NCBI GenBank assembly: GCA_021324775.1
Contig: JAJPIM010000003.1
Location: 32,340-96,339, forward strand
Source: Gemmatimonadota bacterium
GTDB taxonomy: Bacteria; Gemmatimonadota; Gemmatimonadetes; Gemmatimonadales; Gemmatimonadaceae
DNA length: 64,000 nt
Direction: 5' to 3'
The translations under genes were made by a program, and so were the position numbers. A model generated the notes under the pieces. That model made no database searches, was not told where the DNA came from, and saw nothing but the letters and a program-made list of their open reading frames with translations. Positions 48,161 to 56,593 of the stretch are shown here, piece after piece. Position 1 is the first letter of the stretch. Every line of letters begins with the position of its first letter.

Positions 48161-49015
48161 ATGCGCTCTGACAGGATCAACCAAGCGCCAATACTCTTGA
48201 CCGCTCTCCTTGTGCTGGTGGCGGCTCCCCTCTCCGCCCAACAAGCACCCGGTGCCGACAGTGACCATATCAGGGCTGCTTGGGCCGCTGTGAACGCCGA
48301 CACGATACGGTTGCCCGGGGGATTACGGTTGCGCGGGGCATGTAGAACTCCTGAACTGGTGCAACGAGCCGAAAGCGCAATACGACATTGGGAAACGTTT
48401 ATGATGACAACGAGCGGGGATATGTGGATTGTGCAATCGGCCCCTCTACTGTCCCATACTCAGATGCTAGAAGTCAGAGGCTTTCATCATGAAGTGACGC
48501 CTAGCCGACAGCCGATGTGTGAATACTCGACAACCCTTCTGATTCAGGAATTGGAAATGCGGGGGACGAATGTCGGGGTACATCGCCCGACGCGGGTTCA
48601 ATGCGATCCCGTCCTGAAAGCCCGGTGCCGCGTGCTGGAAGAGGAATCAATGGACGAAGGGAAACCCGGTTTGCCCAGTGGCGCCGAACCCGAGGTCAGC
48701 GTAGTTGATTCCCCATCGGCGGCGTCAGTCGATTTCCCGTTCCCCGGGTACGCCGATAACGTTGTCCGGCAAATTGAATTGAATTGGACGAGCTTTAACA
48801 CGCCAAGATCACCAGCCGACGTATCATTTCTAATTCGGCGCGATGGAAGTGTGGATAGCGTTCGGATTGTTGCTTCTTCGGGCGACTCGGTATTCGACGC
48901 CGAAGCACGAGATGCCATCTTGCGTGCCAGCAGGGCATTTGATCCATTGCCTGCCGCTTTTACTGCCGGCACGTTGCCTCTAACCTTTAGGTTCGCGCCC
49001 GCCACCTCACACTAG
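48161..49015 (+). CDS. Secreted TonB C-terminal domain protein
   Basis: From ATG 48161 there is a signal peptide (ILLTALLVLVAAPLSAQQA). The last 90 residues form a TonB C-terminal domain: YADNVVRQIELNWTSFNTP, VSFLIRRDGSVDSVRIVASS and FDAEARDAILRASRAFDPLP. The middle (about 30-180) has several cysteines and no known domain. The frame upstream of 48161 is not protein-like. TonB-like domains contact outer-membrane transporters, but without a membrane anchor this one is more likely a stand-alone periplasmic module. Confidence 0.72.
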   Translation: MRSDRINQAPILLTALLVLVAAPLSAQQAPGADSDHIRAAWAAVNADTIRLPGGLRLRGACRTPELVQRAESAIRHWETFMMTTSGDMWIVQSAPLLSHTQMLEVRGFHHEVTPSRQPMCEYSTTLLIQELEMRGTNVGVHRPTRVQCDPVLKARCRVLEEESMDEGKPGLPSGAEPEVSVVDSPSAASVDFPFPGYADNVVRQIELNWTSFNTPRSPADVSFLIRRDGSVDSVRIVASSGDSVFDAEARDAILRASRAFDPLPAAFTAGTLPLTFRFAPATSH

Positions 49016-49135
49016 ATGCCATCGCCTCGCTTCGGGTAAACCACGCGATGAGCGAGAATAGGTAGCTCGCTGGCAACGCTGGGCCAATGGTCTTACCGCC
49101 AACTCTCCTAGTTGCTCGGCGGTGTGAACGTGTCG

Positions 49136-49882
49136 TTAGATGTCCATCCCACGCATCCGGTCCATCTGCCGGACACCACCTGCACTTGAGAACGGAAGAA
49201 CCCCCCGTCCAAGACTACTTAGTTCGTCGCCCGTTGCTGGCATACACGCGAGGTAGGGTGCCAATGATTCGCTGTCCGCGACATGGTTGATGATGAGCTG
49301 CATTGCCGCGTGCATCGCTGCTTCACTGGTAAACACGGCGTTAGGACCCAAACGCCCGGTAAAACGCTTCGGGGTCGTGGCATCCTCGGGCTCCGCTTCC
49401 GTCTGCTGTGGCGGTTCTTCCGGAGTGGTGAATTGGACCATTGTGCTGGGTCCACCTATTCCGTCTAACATAATGTTGAAGCCGTTCATCTTTGCGGCGT
49501 CGTTCTTGACGTAGGCCCCTACCAGATGGGCTATGTAAAGTGCGGATGCTGCGCTGTCATTTGGTATGTGATGAAACATTGTGGCCGCCCTGCGATTGTC
49601 GAACACCATTACAGTAGCCGCCCGCTTGTCGGCACTTCCGGCGGCGATCTGCCCAGCGAGCAGACGAAGACTTTCCTCGTTCCTGTATTTGGGGGAGATG
49701 ACCAGGACGCGCCCCTTGCCGTCCGTGTGATTTGTCCACCGCCCTATGACGGCATACGGGATGGTGTCCGTTGGCGTTGTGCTAACAATCGGCGCTGGCG
49801 GGGGGTTGGGATGTTCTTTGACTATCCCAATGATGATGCCAAGGAACAGAAGGCCAAAACAAAGGGCGGCGATGGACTTCAT
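49136..49882 (-). CDS. Membrane-anchored hypothetical protein
   Basis: The 248-residue protein starts after GGAGG with a membrane helix (ALCFGLLFLGIIIGIV), then a Pro-rich linker and a domain with VIGRWTNHTDGKGRVLVISP and KRAATVMVFDNRRAATMFHH. I do not recognise a family. The clean start and continuous frame support a real gene. Confidence 0.65.
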   Translation of the reverse strand: MKSIAALCFGLLFLGIIIGIVKEHPNPPPAPIVSTTPTDTIPYAVIGRWTNHTDGKGRVLVISPKYRNEESLRLLAGQIAAGSADKRAATVMVFDNRRAATMFHHIPNDSAASALYIAHLVGAYVKNDAAKMNGFNIMLDGIGGPSTMVQFTTPEEPPQQTEAEPEDATTPKRFTGRLGPNAVFTSEAAMHAAMQLIINHVADSESLAPYLACMPATGDELSSLGRGVLPFSSAGGVRQMDRMRGMDI

Positions 49883-49923
49883 TAGATCCCTCCGCTATAA
49901 ACAGCCCGACCGGCACTTCTTAC

Positions 49924-50050
49924 CCGATTTTACTCGCCCACAATAGGTGTCACCTTGGACAGCGAATTGCCATTATTCCAGATCGGCAGCCCCTAAGTAT
50001 TAGGGCATCACTTACTCGACCGTTCTTCGTTGGCGGCGTAGAGCGTGAGT
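49924..50050 (+). repeat. Dispersed island repeat, copy A
   Basis: Shares CGATTTTAC at its start, a GTGTCAC block, CCCTAAGTATT (49991) and AGCGTGAGT at the end with copies at 57,036 and 63,795. In this copy CCCTAA-GTA-TTAGGG makes a perfect six-base-pair hairpin. It lies upstream of the polymerase locus. Confidence 0.65.
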
Positions 50051-50159
50051 GGCGTTAATGGGGATGCGAAAACAAAACAATTTTGGGCTGTTGACTCTAT
50101 AATCTTATTGAAATTGGATGGGGAAAGTCAGGTGGTGGTGGAGTGGAGGTGACCCTCGC

Positions 50160-50574
50160 TACTACTCGGCGTCCTGCCCTCGCTCGTCTCCCCTGAGTTC
50201 TCTCGCTCTCTTTTCTCCGTGTGTCCTTTCTTGGTCTTTCTTCCGTTCTCCCTGGACCCACTGCTGTCGTTGGTCTCCGCCTCCTGCCTTCCAGCCCCCT
50301 CTGCCCCCACGTTCTCTCTGGGGGGGCTCTCGTCCTCTCTCTACTGTCCTTGTCTCCCTCTTAGTGGCTCAACTCGATCCGACCTCTATCCGCACAGCGT
50401 CAAGCTCCCGTGTTCTCGTGTTTTTTCTGCTCTGCGTCTCTTCCCTCTTGTTCCGGCTCTCTCCCTTCCTTCTGTTGTGTCTGCGGGCTGTGCTGTATTT
50501 CTCCCTGCTTGCCCCTGACTCCCGCTGTGGCTTCTCGTGCTCTGCTGTCTGCTCGCCCTCCCTGCACCCACCAC
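50160..50574 (+). other. Adenine-poor, pyrimidine-rich tract upstream of the polymerase gene
   Basis: Two blocks (50160-50360 and 50400-50574) are almost free of A on the plus strand, by my count about 4 percent, and mostly C and T, with runs such as CTCTCGCTCTCTTTTCTCC. Each is followed by a copy of the TTAGTGGCTCAACTCG repeat. A perfect TATAAT at 50098 lies upstream. A long open frame (50118-50624) exists only because stop codons need A; its composition is not protein-like. Possibly a non-coding RNA or template. Confidence 0.5.
50361..50392 (+). repeat. Direct repeat DR1 (start-codon repeat)
   Basis: TTAGTGGCTCAACTCGATCC followed by GACCTCTATCCG. It matches DR3 at 30 of 32 positions and sits at the end of the first pyrimidine block. 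Confidence 0.85.
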
Positions 50575-50590
50575 TTAGTGGCTCAACTCG
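50575..50590 (+). repeat. Direct repeat DR2 (partial)
   Basis: TTAGTGGCTCAACTCG is identical to the first 16 bases of DR1, then the sequence diverges into a G-rich stretch. It ends the second pyrimidine block. Confidence 0.8.
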
Positions 50591-50715
50591 CCCGGGCCGT
50601 ACATCCTGGGTGCTGGTGGTGTGACGGGGGAGGGGGGTATTGCTGGTTCTGAGGGGTGGTGGTCGTGCGGGGGCCGGCGGGACAACAAGCGACCCTGTGC
50701 CGCTGAAAGGCAATC

Positions 50716-51056
50716 CTGAACAACAGCGCGATCGTCCACGACATCCTTGATCTAACGGTCGACGACTACACTGGCCTTTGGGGAAATAGTCAACCGGGTG
50801 AGAGCCCGTGTACCGCCGGGGGCCGAATCCGGTGAGTGTCGTTCGGCCGATAGTCTTTGAACTGCTCGCCAAGGGCGGGTTGACGTTATATGGTTCGCGG
50901 AAACTCGGAGAGGACGAGACGGAGGTAGCGGGACAGGAGGTGGAGGGAGTGCTGAGGAATCCGCAAAACTGGTCGGCTCCCGACGTGGGCGATATGCAAT
51001 ATCACCTCGCAACGACGGACGCCGGGAACACGGCATACTATTCGGGAGGGGCATAA
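50716..51056 (+). pseudogene. Frameshifted small hypothetical gene
   Basis: Three plus-strand frames read in turn give one protein of about 110 residues: LNNSAIVHDILDLTVDDYTG, then EIVNRVRARVPPGAESGE after an extra G in GGGG at 50780, then VFELLAKGGLTLYGSRKL and PQNWSAPDVGDMQYHLATTD after a second slip near 50845. The DDYTGLWE start and the late NPQNW, T-x-AG-x-x-YY pattern look like a family of small bacterial proteins with unknown role. No ATG/GTG start is visible. It lies between DR2 and DR3. Confidence 0.55.
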
Positions 51057-51160
51057 CCACTGTCTTTGGGCGAAGTGGTCGTCTAACTGGTGGGCGTGTA
51101 GTAGTCGATCCAACTGCCCACGCCGACACAGATGGCTCCTTCCTGTCCCCTGCCTACCTC

Positions 51161-51192
51161 TCAGTGGCTCAACTCGATCCGACCTCCATCCG
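51161..51192 (+). repeat. Direct repeat DR3, spanning the polymerase start codon
   Basis: TCAGTGGCTCAACTCGATCC followed by GACCTCCATCCG. The GTG at 51164 within it is the first possible start of the polymerase-like gene, so its first nine or ten codons are repeat sequence. A short pyrimidine-rich stretch precedes it. Confidence 0.85.
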
Positions 51193-52615
51193 ACCCGCTC
51201 TCGTGCTGCCCGCGATGTATGAGCGGGTGAGAGGGCACGTCGCGCAGACGACACGCCAGGAGATTGAAGCCAAGACTCGATATTTGTACGGCCTCCTCAT
51301 TCAGAGCTACTTGGGGATGAGAAGGCACGACGCACCGACTTCGGTCAGAGAATTGGGCGCCACCTACTTCTCATCTCGAATCCTCCGAAGGCATCTCGGC
51401 GGTGCGCACCGTGATCCGAAGACTGGCAAACCCAGCTACCAGAATTACCTCGAACCATTTTGGACGTTCGAGGTGGAGGGAGGGGGATATAGTAAGGAAC
51501 AGGGCGAGACGAAGCGATACATCCTGCACAACAAGACTGTATCTCATATCACTGAGGAGCTACTCGACGACAGCCCCGCTATAACGGTCGATGTTGACAC
51601 GGGGATGGTGCTTACAGCGGCCGTGTTTCCCGCCAACGGGGTATATCGGTCCTCGTACTCCCATATCCAGATTCGGTCGCTTATCGACCTCGACCCGGCG
51701 ATTCTGCATAACGAGATGCGTGAGCTTGAGGCACGCGTCGCGGCAACTCCGGCCTTCGTCCGCTTCCACCCCGAGCGCCCGTTGCGGACCCTCTACTTCG
51801 TTCACAAATGGGTCGCGACGCTTGGCGGGCTGCCGAACCTATATCGGGATTACGACGAGATCCCGAGTGATGGGCACGGACGCCTCTACGGCCAAGGTCA
51901 TGTGCATCCTCAATTCCTGCCGGGCGACGTACGTCGCGTAGTCTTTCAAGGGATGGGCCTTTGGGACTATGACTTTCAGAGTTGCCACTTGTCGTTGCTC
52001 CGATCCATCGGTGCGGCCAGTGGCGGCTCAACTGAGATCATTGCCGACTACTTGGAGAACAAAGCGGCGATCCATCTTCGGTTGACCGACCTCCTCAGCG
52101 TAGACGAAGACCGTGTAAAATCCGTCCTGCTCGCGCTGCTCAACGGTGCGGAGCCAGTCGCCAACGAGCATTTAGCGATCTGCAGAATACTCGGCATCAC
52201 CGCCACACGAGCGTTGGCTGCTGATGCGTGGGTGACAGCGTTCAGGATGGAGTTGCTGTCGCTGACACTCGCCGTCCTAGAGCACTCAAAACTCCACGGC
52301 CCCGAGCCGTGGAGACCAGACGGTTTCTTCAACGTTGTAAGGAAGTTCCAACCCTTTATTGAATCGAGGCCAGACGGCGGCGGCACGAAACAAGTCAAAC
52401 CGGAACTACTCTTACACCATTTGCTTGAGGGCTACGAAGCTTGGTGTCTAGATCTCGTATGCCGTGGATACCAGGACACAACAGTTCTAATATTTGACGG
52501 CTGGATTAGCCCCAAACGCGACTACCACGCTCTTGAGCAGTTGATTGGGGCGGAAAGCAGAAAGCAGTTTGGGTTTGAGCTCGCTATGCGATTGAAAGAA
52601 GAGGCAATTCTTTAG
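51164..52615 (+). CDS. Family A (PolA / T7 RNAP-like) polymerase-domain protein
   Basis: The 483-residue protein carries the palm motifs of family A polymerases in order and spacing: GRLYG (239-243, like the GRLSS lead of PolA), motif A WDYDFQSCHLSLL with candidate catalytic Asp268/Asp270, motif B DRVKSVLLALLNG (Lys319, NG in place of YG) and motif C VLIFDGWIS (Asp445, in place of HDE/HDS). An N-terminal part of about 230 residues has no known domain; no 3'-5' exonuclease is present. Product (DNA or RNA) and template are unknown. There is no Shine-Dalgarno; GTG 51164 or ATG 51215 could be used. Upstream lies the repeat/pyrimidine region. Confidence 0.6.
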   Translation: MAQLDPTSIRPALVLPAMYERVRGHVAQTTRQEIEAKTRYLYGLLIQSYLGMRRHDAPTSVRELGATYFSSRILRRHLGGAHRDPKTGKPSYQNYLEPFWTFEVEGGGYSKEQGETKRYILHNKTVSHITEELLDDSPAITVDVDTGMVLTAAVFPANGVYRSSYSHIQIRSLIDLDPAILHNEMRELEARVAATPAFVRFHPERPLRTLYFVHKWVATLGGLPNLYRDYDEIPSDGHGRLYGQGHVHPQFLPGDVRRVVFQGMGLWDYDFQSCHLSLLRSIGAASGGSTEIIADYLENKAAIHLRLTDLLSVDEDRVKSVLLALLNGAEPVANEHLAICRILGITATRALAADAWVTAFRMELLSLTLAVLEHSKLHGPEPWRPDGFFNVVRKFQPFIESRPDGGGTKQVKPELLLHHLLEGYEAWCLDLVCRGYQDTTVLIFDGWISPKRDYHALEQLIGAESRKQFGFELAMRLKEEAIL

Positions 52616-52902
52616 GAAGCCGTGCCCACCGATGAAGGGGCGTATTTGCTTGATAAACTCCCGTTGAGGTTGCGATAGATGACCCCCGCACTCTCGCGAT
52701 CATCAGGTCCAAACAAATACAGGCCGATAGTCGGGCGGTCTTTGTCGAAATGATAGCCGACACGGCAATCGCGCCCGAACAGGTCGTTGCATAAAGGAAA
52801 GGGACCTCCTCATAAAGAAGCGGCGAGGACTCATTCGCTTTCACGTGTGCAGGAGATACGCCCCAACGCGAGCCGCGAAATCCAGTTATGTGCGGCTTCC
52901 AG
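52612..52902 (-). pseudogene. Decayed copy 1 of the GFRGSRWG tandem family
   Basis: In one frame it reads GFRGSRWGVSPAHVKANESS and LLYEEVPFLYAT, and after a slip near 52,790 another frame continues DLFGRDCRVGYHFDKDRPTI and GPDDRESAGVIYRNL, matching the intact copy at 53031-53510. It has no start codon, stops early, and its 3' end overlaps the polymerase stop on the other strand. Confidence 0.6.
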
Positions 52903-53030
52903 TTCGTACTCTAACGCGTTGGCCAACTTGGTGGCGAGGAAGGTCGATTTGGTCGCGGTAAGCGGCTACAATAGCTTCTGATCTCTAGCATCGCGATCCT
53001 GTGTCGCCAGGACGAGGTAATAATCGTCGT

Positions 53031-53510
53031 CTAATACAACGCTCGCGTGAAATATCCATCGGGAGCATGATCGTCAGTTTCGATAGAGAGACGTATCCGT
53101 GTGTGTATCGTCCCGCTTTTCCGATCTCCCGGAACTCTTCGGCTCTCAGAGTCCCAGCGTAGAATAGGCTTTCCTTCGGAGACGCGCCTAAGTCCCTGCA
53201 TCCCGCCGATTGAGATCATCTCGCGAGGGTCGGATGGAGAACCGTATTTGTTGCACAGGTGCGCGCTGAGGTTACGATAGACGACTTCCGCAGTTTCACG
53301 ATCATCAGGGCCAAACGAATACCACCCGCTGGTCAAACGATCTTCGTTGAAATGGTAGCCAACGCAGCATTCTCGGTTGAACAGCGTCGTGGCATAGATA
53401 AATGGGACTGCCTCGTGGATAAGGGGCGAGCACTCGGTGGCCTTTGGCTCCGCCGGAGATGCACCCCAGCGCGAGCCACGAAATCCAGGGAAAATGCGTT
53501 TAGTCGCCAT
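53031..53510 (-). CDS. Hypothetical protein, intact copy of the GFRGSRWG tandem family
   Basis: The 159-residue soluble protein has GFRGSRWGASPAEPKATE, CCVGYHFNEDRLTSGWYSFG, and ETAEVVYRNLSAHLCNKYGS. This layout (FRG-x-RWG, a beta part with VxYxF, then a helix ending in KYGxP) is found in a widespread uncharacterised family. ATG start with GGAGAG seven bases upstream. It lies between two broken copies. Confidence 0.7.
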   Translation of the reverse strand: MATKRIFPGFRGSRWGASPAEPKATECSPLIHEAVPFIYATTLFNRECCVGYHFNEDRLTSGWYSFGPDDRETAEVVYRNLSAHLCNKYGSPSDPREMISIGGMQGLRRVSEGKPILRWDSESRRVPGDRKSGTIHTRIRLSIETDDHAPDGYFTRALY

Positions 53511-53631
53511 CGTGTTCTCTCCGCCAATGATTCATAGATTCTCATTGGGATCGTCCCGAATACGCCGTGCTGTTCGCCAACCTTGCACAAGCGCAAGGCG
53601 TCTGCATGTCGGTGACATTGATCCGTTGCGC

Positions 53632-54175
53632 TTATATCAGGGCAATATCGCGATTAAGCGCCTTTATGAGGCCCGCTTGGTAGTCGGCGTCTAGATATTG
53701 CACCGTTGCGAAATAGCAGTCTACGGGGCGTTGTTCGTCATGTTCGATCCAAAGAGAGATCTCGGTCCGCGGCATTTCGCGTAGACGCTTTCCTACGACC
53801 TTGTGATCCTTCAACTGCCAGAGCAGTACGGGCTCTCCCTCGGCCAACTCGCCACGACATTGCTTACCCCCAAGGAAACCAGCTTCGCACTGTCCCCTGA
53901 TGAAGTGCCGTATTTCTTATCGAGGAGCCAATGAAGGTTGCGATAGACGACCCCGGCAGTATCGCGGTCATCTGACTTAACGTGTACAATCCCCTGATGA
54001 GACGATCGTCGTCGAATTTGTAGTTCACGTAGCAATCGCTAGCGTAAAGTGTTGATCCATAGAGAAGGTAGGCAGATTCGCCGAGGAGTGCCCCGGTCTC
54101 CGTCGCTTTCACCTCAGCGCGCGATGCTCCCCAAAATGACCCCCGAAAGCCCTTGAATTGGTGTGTAGGCGTCAT
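53632..54175 (-). pseudogene. Decayed copy 3 of the GFRGSRWG tandem family
   Basis: It starts well at ATG 54175 (KGFRGSFWGASRAEVKATET, CYVNYKFDDDRLIRGLYTL), then a slip near 53,990 leads to SDDRDTAGVVYRNLHWLLDK and another near 53,850 to AEGEPVLLWQLKDHKVVGKR and IEHDEQRPVDCYFATVQYLD. Together they rebuild a protein like the intact copy 2, so two frame changes broke it. Confidence 0.6.
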
Positions 54176-54590
54176 CCTGATGCTGATCTGTGTTCGTACT
54201 CTCGCAGTCGGTCAGGCTATTGTAGCCATGCACCGTCGCGAAGAACATTCTGCCTTTCGGCGCGTTGAACACCGAGGGTCCGTCGGGATAGTCGATCAGC
54301 GTAACCGTCGCGGCCAATCCTCCCTGCTGACCCTGAACCGAACTCAGATAGACACGGTAGTGCGAGGCATTTTGCGGCAGTCCTGAATTCGTGGTCAGCA
54401 TGACCTGTCCTTCGGCCCACTGAACGAACCTTATGCCGGCGGGCGCGTCCACTGCAGCTCTGGCACGCGTGGTAGCCGACACGCAGCGAGGGCTCGGAGC
54501 GCCCGCCCGAGGGGCCACACTCTGGCTGTCGGCGCCAGTCCCCAGCAGACCCAAAGCAAGCGGCACGAGCGACTTTGCCGACCAATGCAT
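54114..54590 (-). CDS. Secreted hypothetical protein
   Basis: From ATG 54590 (GGAG five bases upstream) the 158-residue protein has a signal peptide (SLVPLALGLLGTGADSQSVA), then IRFVQWAEGQVMLTTNSG and YRVYLSSVQGQQGGLAATVT. It is not similar to its neighbours in a way I can see. Its 3' end overlaps the start of copy 3 by 62 bases. Confidence 0.55.
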   Translation of the reverse strand: MHWSAKSLVPLALGLLGTGADSQSVAPRAGAPSPRCVSATTRARAAVDAPAGIRFVQWAEGQVMLTTNSGLPQNASHYRVYLSSVQGQQGGLAATVTLIDYPDGPSVFNAPKGRMFFATVHGYNSLTDCESTNTDQHQDDAYTPIQGLSGVILGSIAR

Positions 54591-54653
54591 CCGATCTCCG
54601 ATATCAATGGATGTATCGTATGGCCTACGACGGCTCGGGACTATCGATGGCAC

Positions 54654-55388
54654 TCTTCGTGTACTTCCGCAGTACCGCTACTGGTAGAGAGTGGTTGAGG
54701 CGAAAATCGCACCGACTGCACCCATCATCATCTCCGAGAAATCACGCACGGTTATATCGGAAGCTGAGAAGAGCCGTTGTCGTGTCAAGAAATGAGCGCT
54801 TGCGTTCACATCGGTGCGCAACTAACCGTGGGTTTGCGAGCTTACATCGGCCTCAGAAGGTCATTAGCGAGAGGAAGTCCCTTTGCGATTGGTGCAGTTT
54901 CAATGAGGGCGATTGAACGCATCCACCTGCAAGCGATCACGACGTTGCGGGCGAGCCTGGTCAACAAAGGAACCGAAGCAAACAGCGGGACTTGGCGGTT
55001 AACAGCGTCACGGGAAGGCGCGCCATCTGAATGCATGGCGCTCGGACTAGCAAGCGTCTGCGTTTGCAGGCCCCCGGCGTTTGTCCACCTGACGGTAGCC
55101 CTCGGCGTTTCTGCTGTACGTGCCTGGTTTGGCTGATGACGCCGGAGAAATCATAAAGGGGCGAACACCTTGCGCATGGGCATTTCTGCCCATTCGGCCG
55201 ACGCGCCGTTGATCGCTGCGCGCCACCTATCGTCGGGAGCGCGGTGATAGTGGCTGTCTGCCTTGACGTCTGCGTCTCTTTCCGAGCGCCTGCGGCGCCG
55301 TCGGCAAACGTCGGTGAACCGCGTCCTTCTCGAGGGCGTCCAGCCGGACTCACCAGTCGCAGCTCGCCGAATCGCGCGATGGACGCGA
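54654..55388. other. Region without a supported gene
   Basis: About 730 bases. Several open frames exist on both strands (for example 54777-55136) but their sequences lack domain, repeat or start-site support, and those on the plus strand near 55,263 are antisense to the LuxR pseudogene. I see no repeat or RNA gene. Confidence 0.4.
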
Positions 55389-56593
55389 CTACTTGAATTG
55401 ACCGTCGCGGATAGCCGATGCGACTGCGGCGATCCGGTGAACTCCAAGTTTGGCCCGAACGCGCTCAAGGTGATGCCGCGCAGTATGGGTGCTTATTCCG
55501 AGCGTGTGAGCGATCTCGGCGGCCGAAGATCCCTCCGTTGCGAGCGATGCGACCTGGAGCTCGCGTCGTGTAAGCCCGTATCTGGCCGAAAGTGATGCGC
55601 CTGAAATTGTCTTCGGCCGCGCACGGACCAAGGTCACCATAACGACTGATTGCGCAGCGATAATACCGGGAGGGAGAAAGCAGCTCGACATACTGTACCG
55701 AGCCGCTGCCGTGCTCATCTCCCGGGATGGTGCTGCACCGAATCCCGTCTTTTGTGTCTTACCCCCCGGTGCTCGCACTGCGCCGCCACAACCATAGCGA
55801 TGCGCACCAGCTCCTGGCGCAGGCGGCCACTCTCCGGGTCGGCCGCAAGCATGTCGCTCAAGACGGTATTGTCATGGAGGACATCTCCGCGAGCGTAGAT
55901 GAGCATCACGCCGTCGCTGAGACGGTCCACATGGTGACTGAGCTGTTCTCGTAGCCGGAACGCACTCCGGCAACTCTCGACTCCCGCCCTAAATGCGGGG
56001 AGCAGCAGTCGAAGGAGACCGATGCCTTGCGTGCCGAATAGCGGCGATTGCTCCCGATTGCGGTACACGAAGAGCCCCGCCGGTGCCTTGCCGGGTTCAA
56101 CGTCGATCACGATGGCGGTCGCATCCAACAAGCCATATGGGCGACTAAAGTCATTATAGATCTCCGTCTTGGGCAGCGCGCGCAGGTCGTAGACTTCACC
56201 CCAATTGAAGACTTCGAGACCCAGCTCACGCCGCCGCACGCGCACGCCGACATCGAGCGCGTGTTAGTAGGCTGCATATGCCGCCACGGCTTGCGCATCA
56301 TCCGTGTCGCATTCGAGTAGGGGTTCGCCGTCGCAGGGGAGCATTGAGATCGCCGTGTCGGCCTGAACCACGGCTTGGACAGCTCGTCGCGATGCCGTGC
56401 GCCAGCGGTCAATAGTTTCGAACGCCATTGGTGAGAGGAGGGTACGCATCGCGGATTCGAGCCGAACGAAATCGGCTTCCGACAGCGTGACCTTCACCCT
56501 GGCCTCCCAAGTACCTGCCTCGGTTCCGTCAGGAGCCGGTTCGGAGGCTGGTGACCTGAAGGGCGGACTGTAGCGATCCGAGCGAATCTGCAT
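55389..56593 (-). pseudogene. LuxR-type transcriptional regulator broken by a stop and a frameshift
   Basis: The parts of a regulator of about 390 residues are in order: KVTLSEADFVRLESAMRTLL, then VRRRELGLEVFNWGEVYDLR with LLRLLLPAFRAGVES, and the LuxR HTH ARYGLTRRELQVASLATEGS with ISTHTARHHLERVRAKLGVH. Between the first and second part an in-frame TAA at about 56,262-56,264 interrupts what should be AAYAAY-x-HALD; the third part is in another frame, so a second change lies near 55,740-55,790. The HTH is complete. Confidence 0.65.

Noticed and set aside
50118..50624. 168-codon open frame in the pyrimidine tract as a protein gene
   Set aside because: It is open only because stop codons need A; the translation is Ser/Leu/Pro/Cys-rich low complexity without start-site support.
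50341..51170. Pyrimidine tract followed by YAG|G at each repeat, like a eukaryotic 3' splice site
   Set aside because: The surroundings are bacterial (integrase at tRNA, Shine-Dalgarno sites, no introns elsewhere), and no matching 5' site or branch point is evident.
50118..52615. Diversity-generating retroelement (adenine-specific mutagenesis explaining the A-poor tract)
   Set aside because: No YxDD reverse transcriptase, no template/variable repeat pair differing at A positions and no C-type lectin target; the nearby polymerase is family A-like.
54777..55136. 119-codon plus-strand frame
   Set aside because: No domain, signal or ribosome-binding support, and the residue composition is not protein-like.
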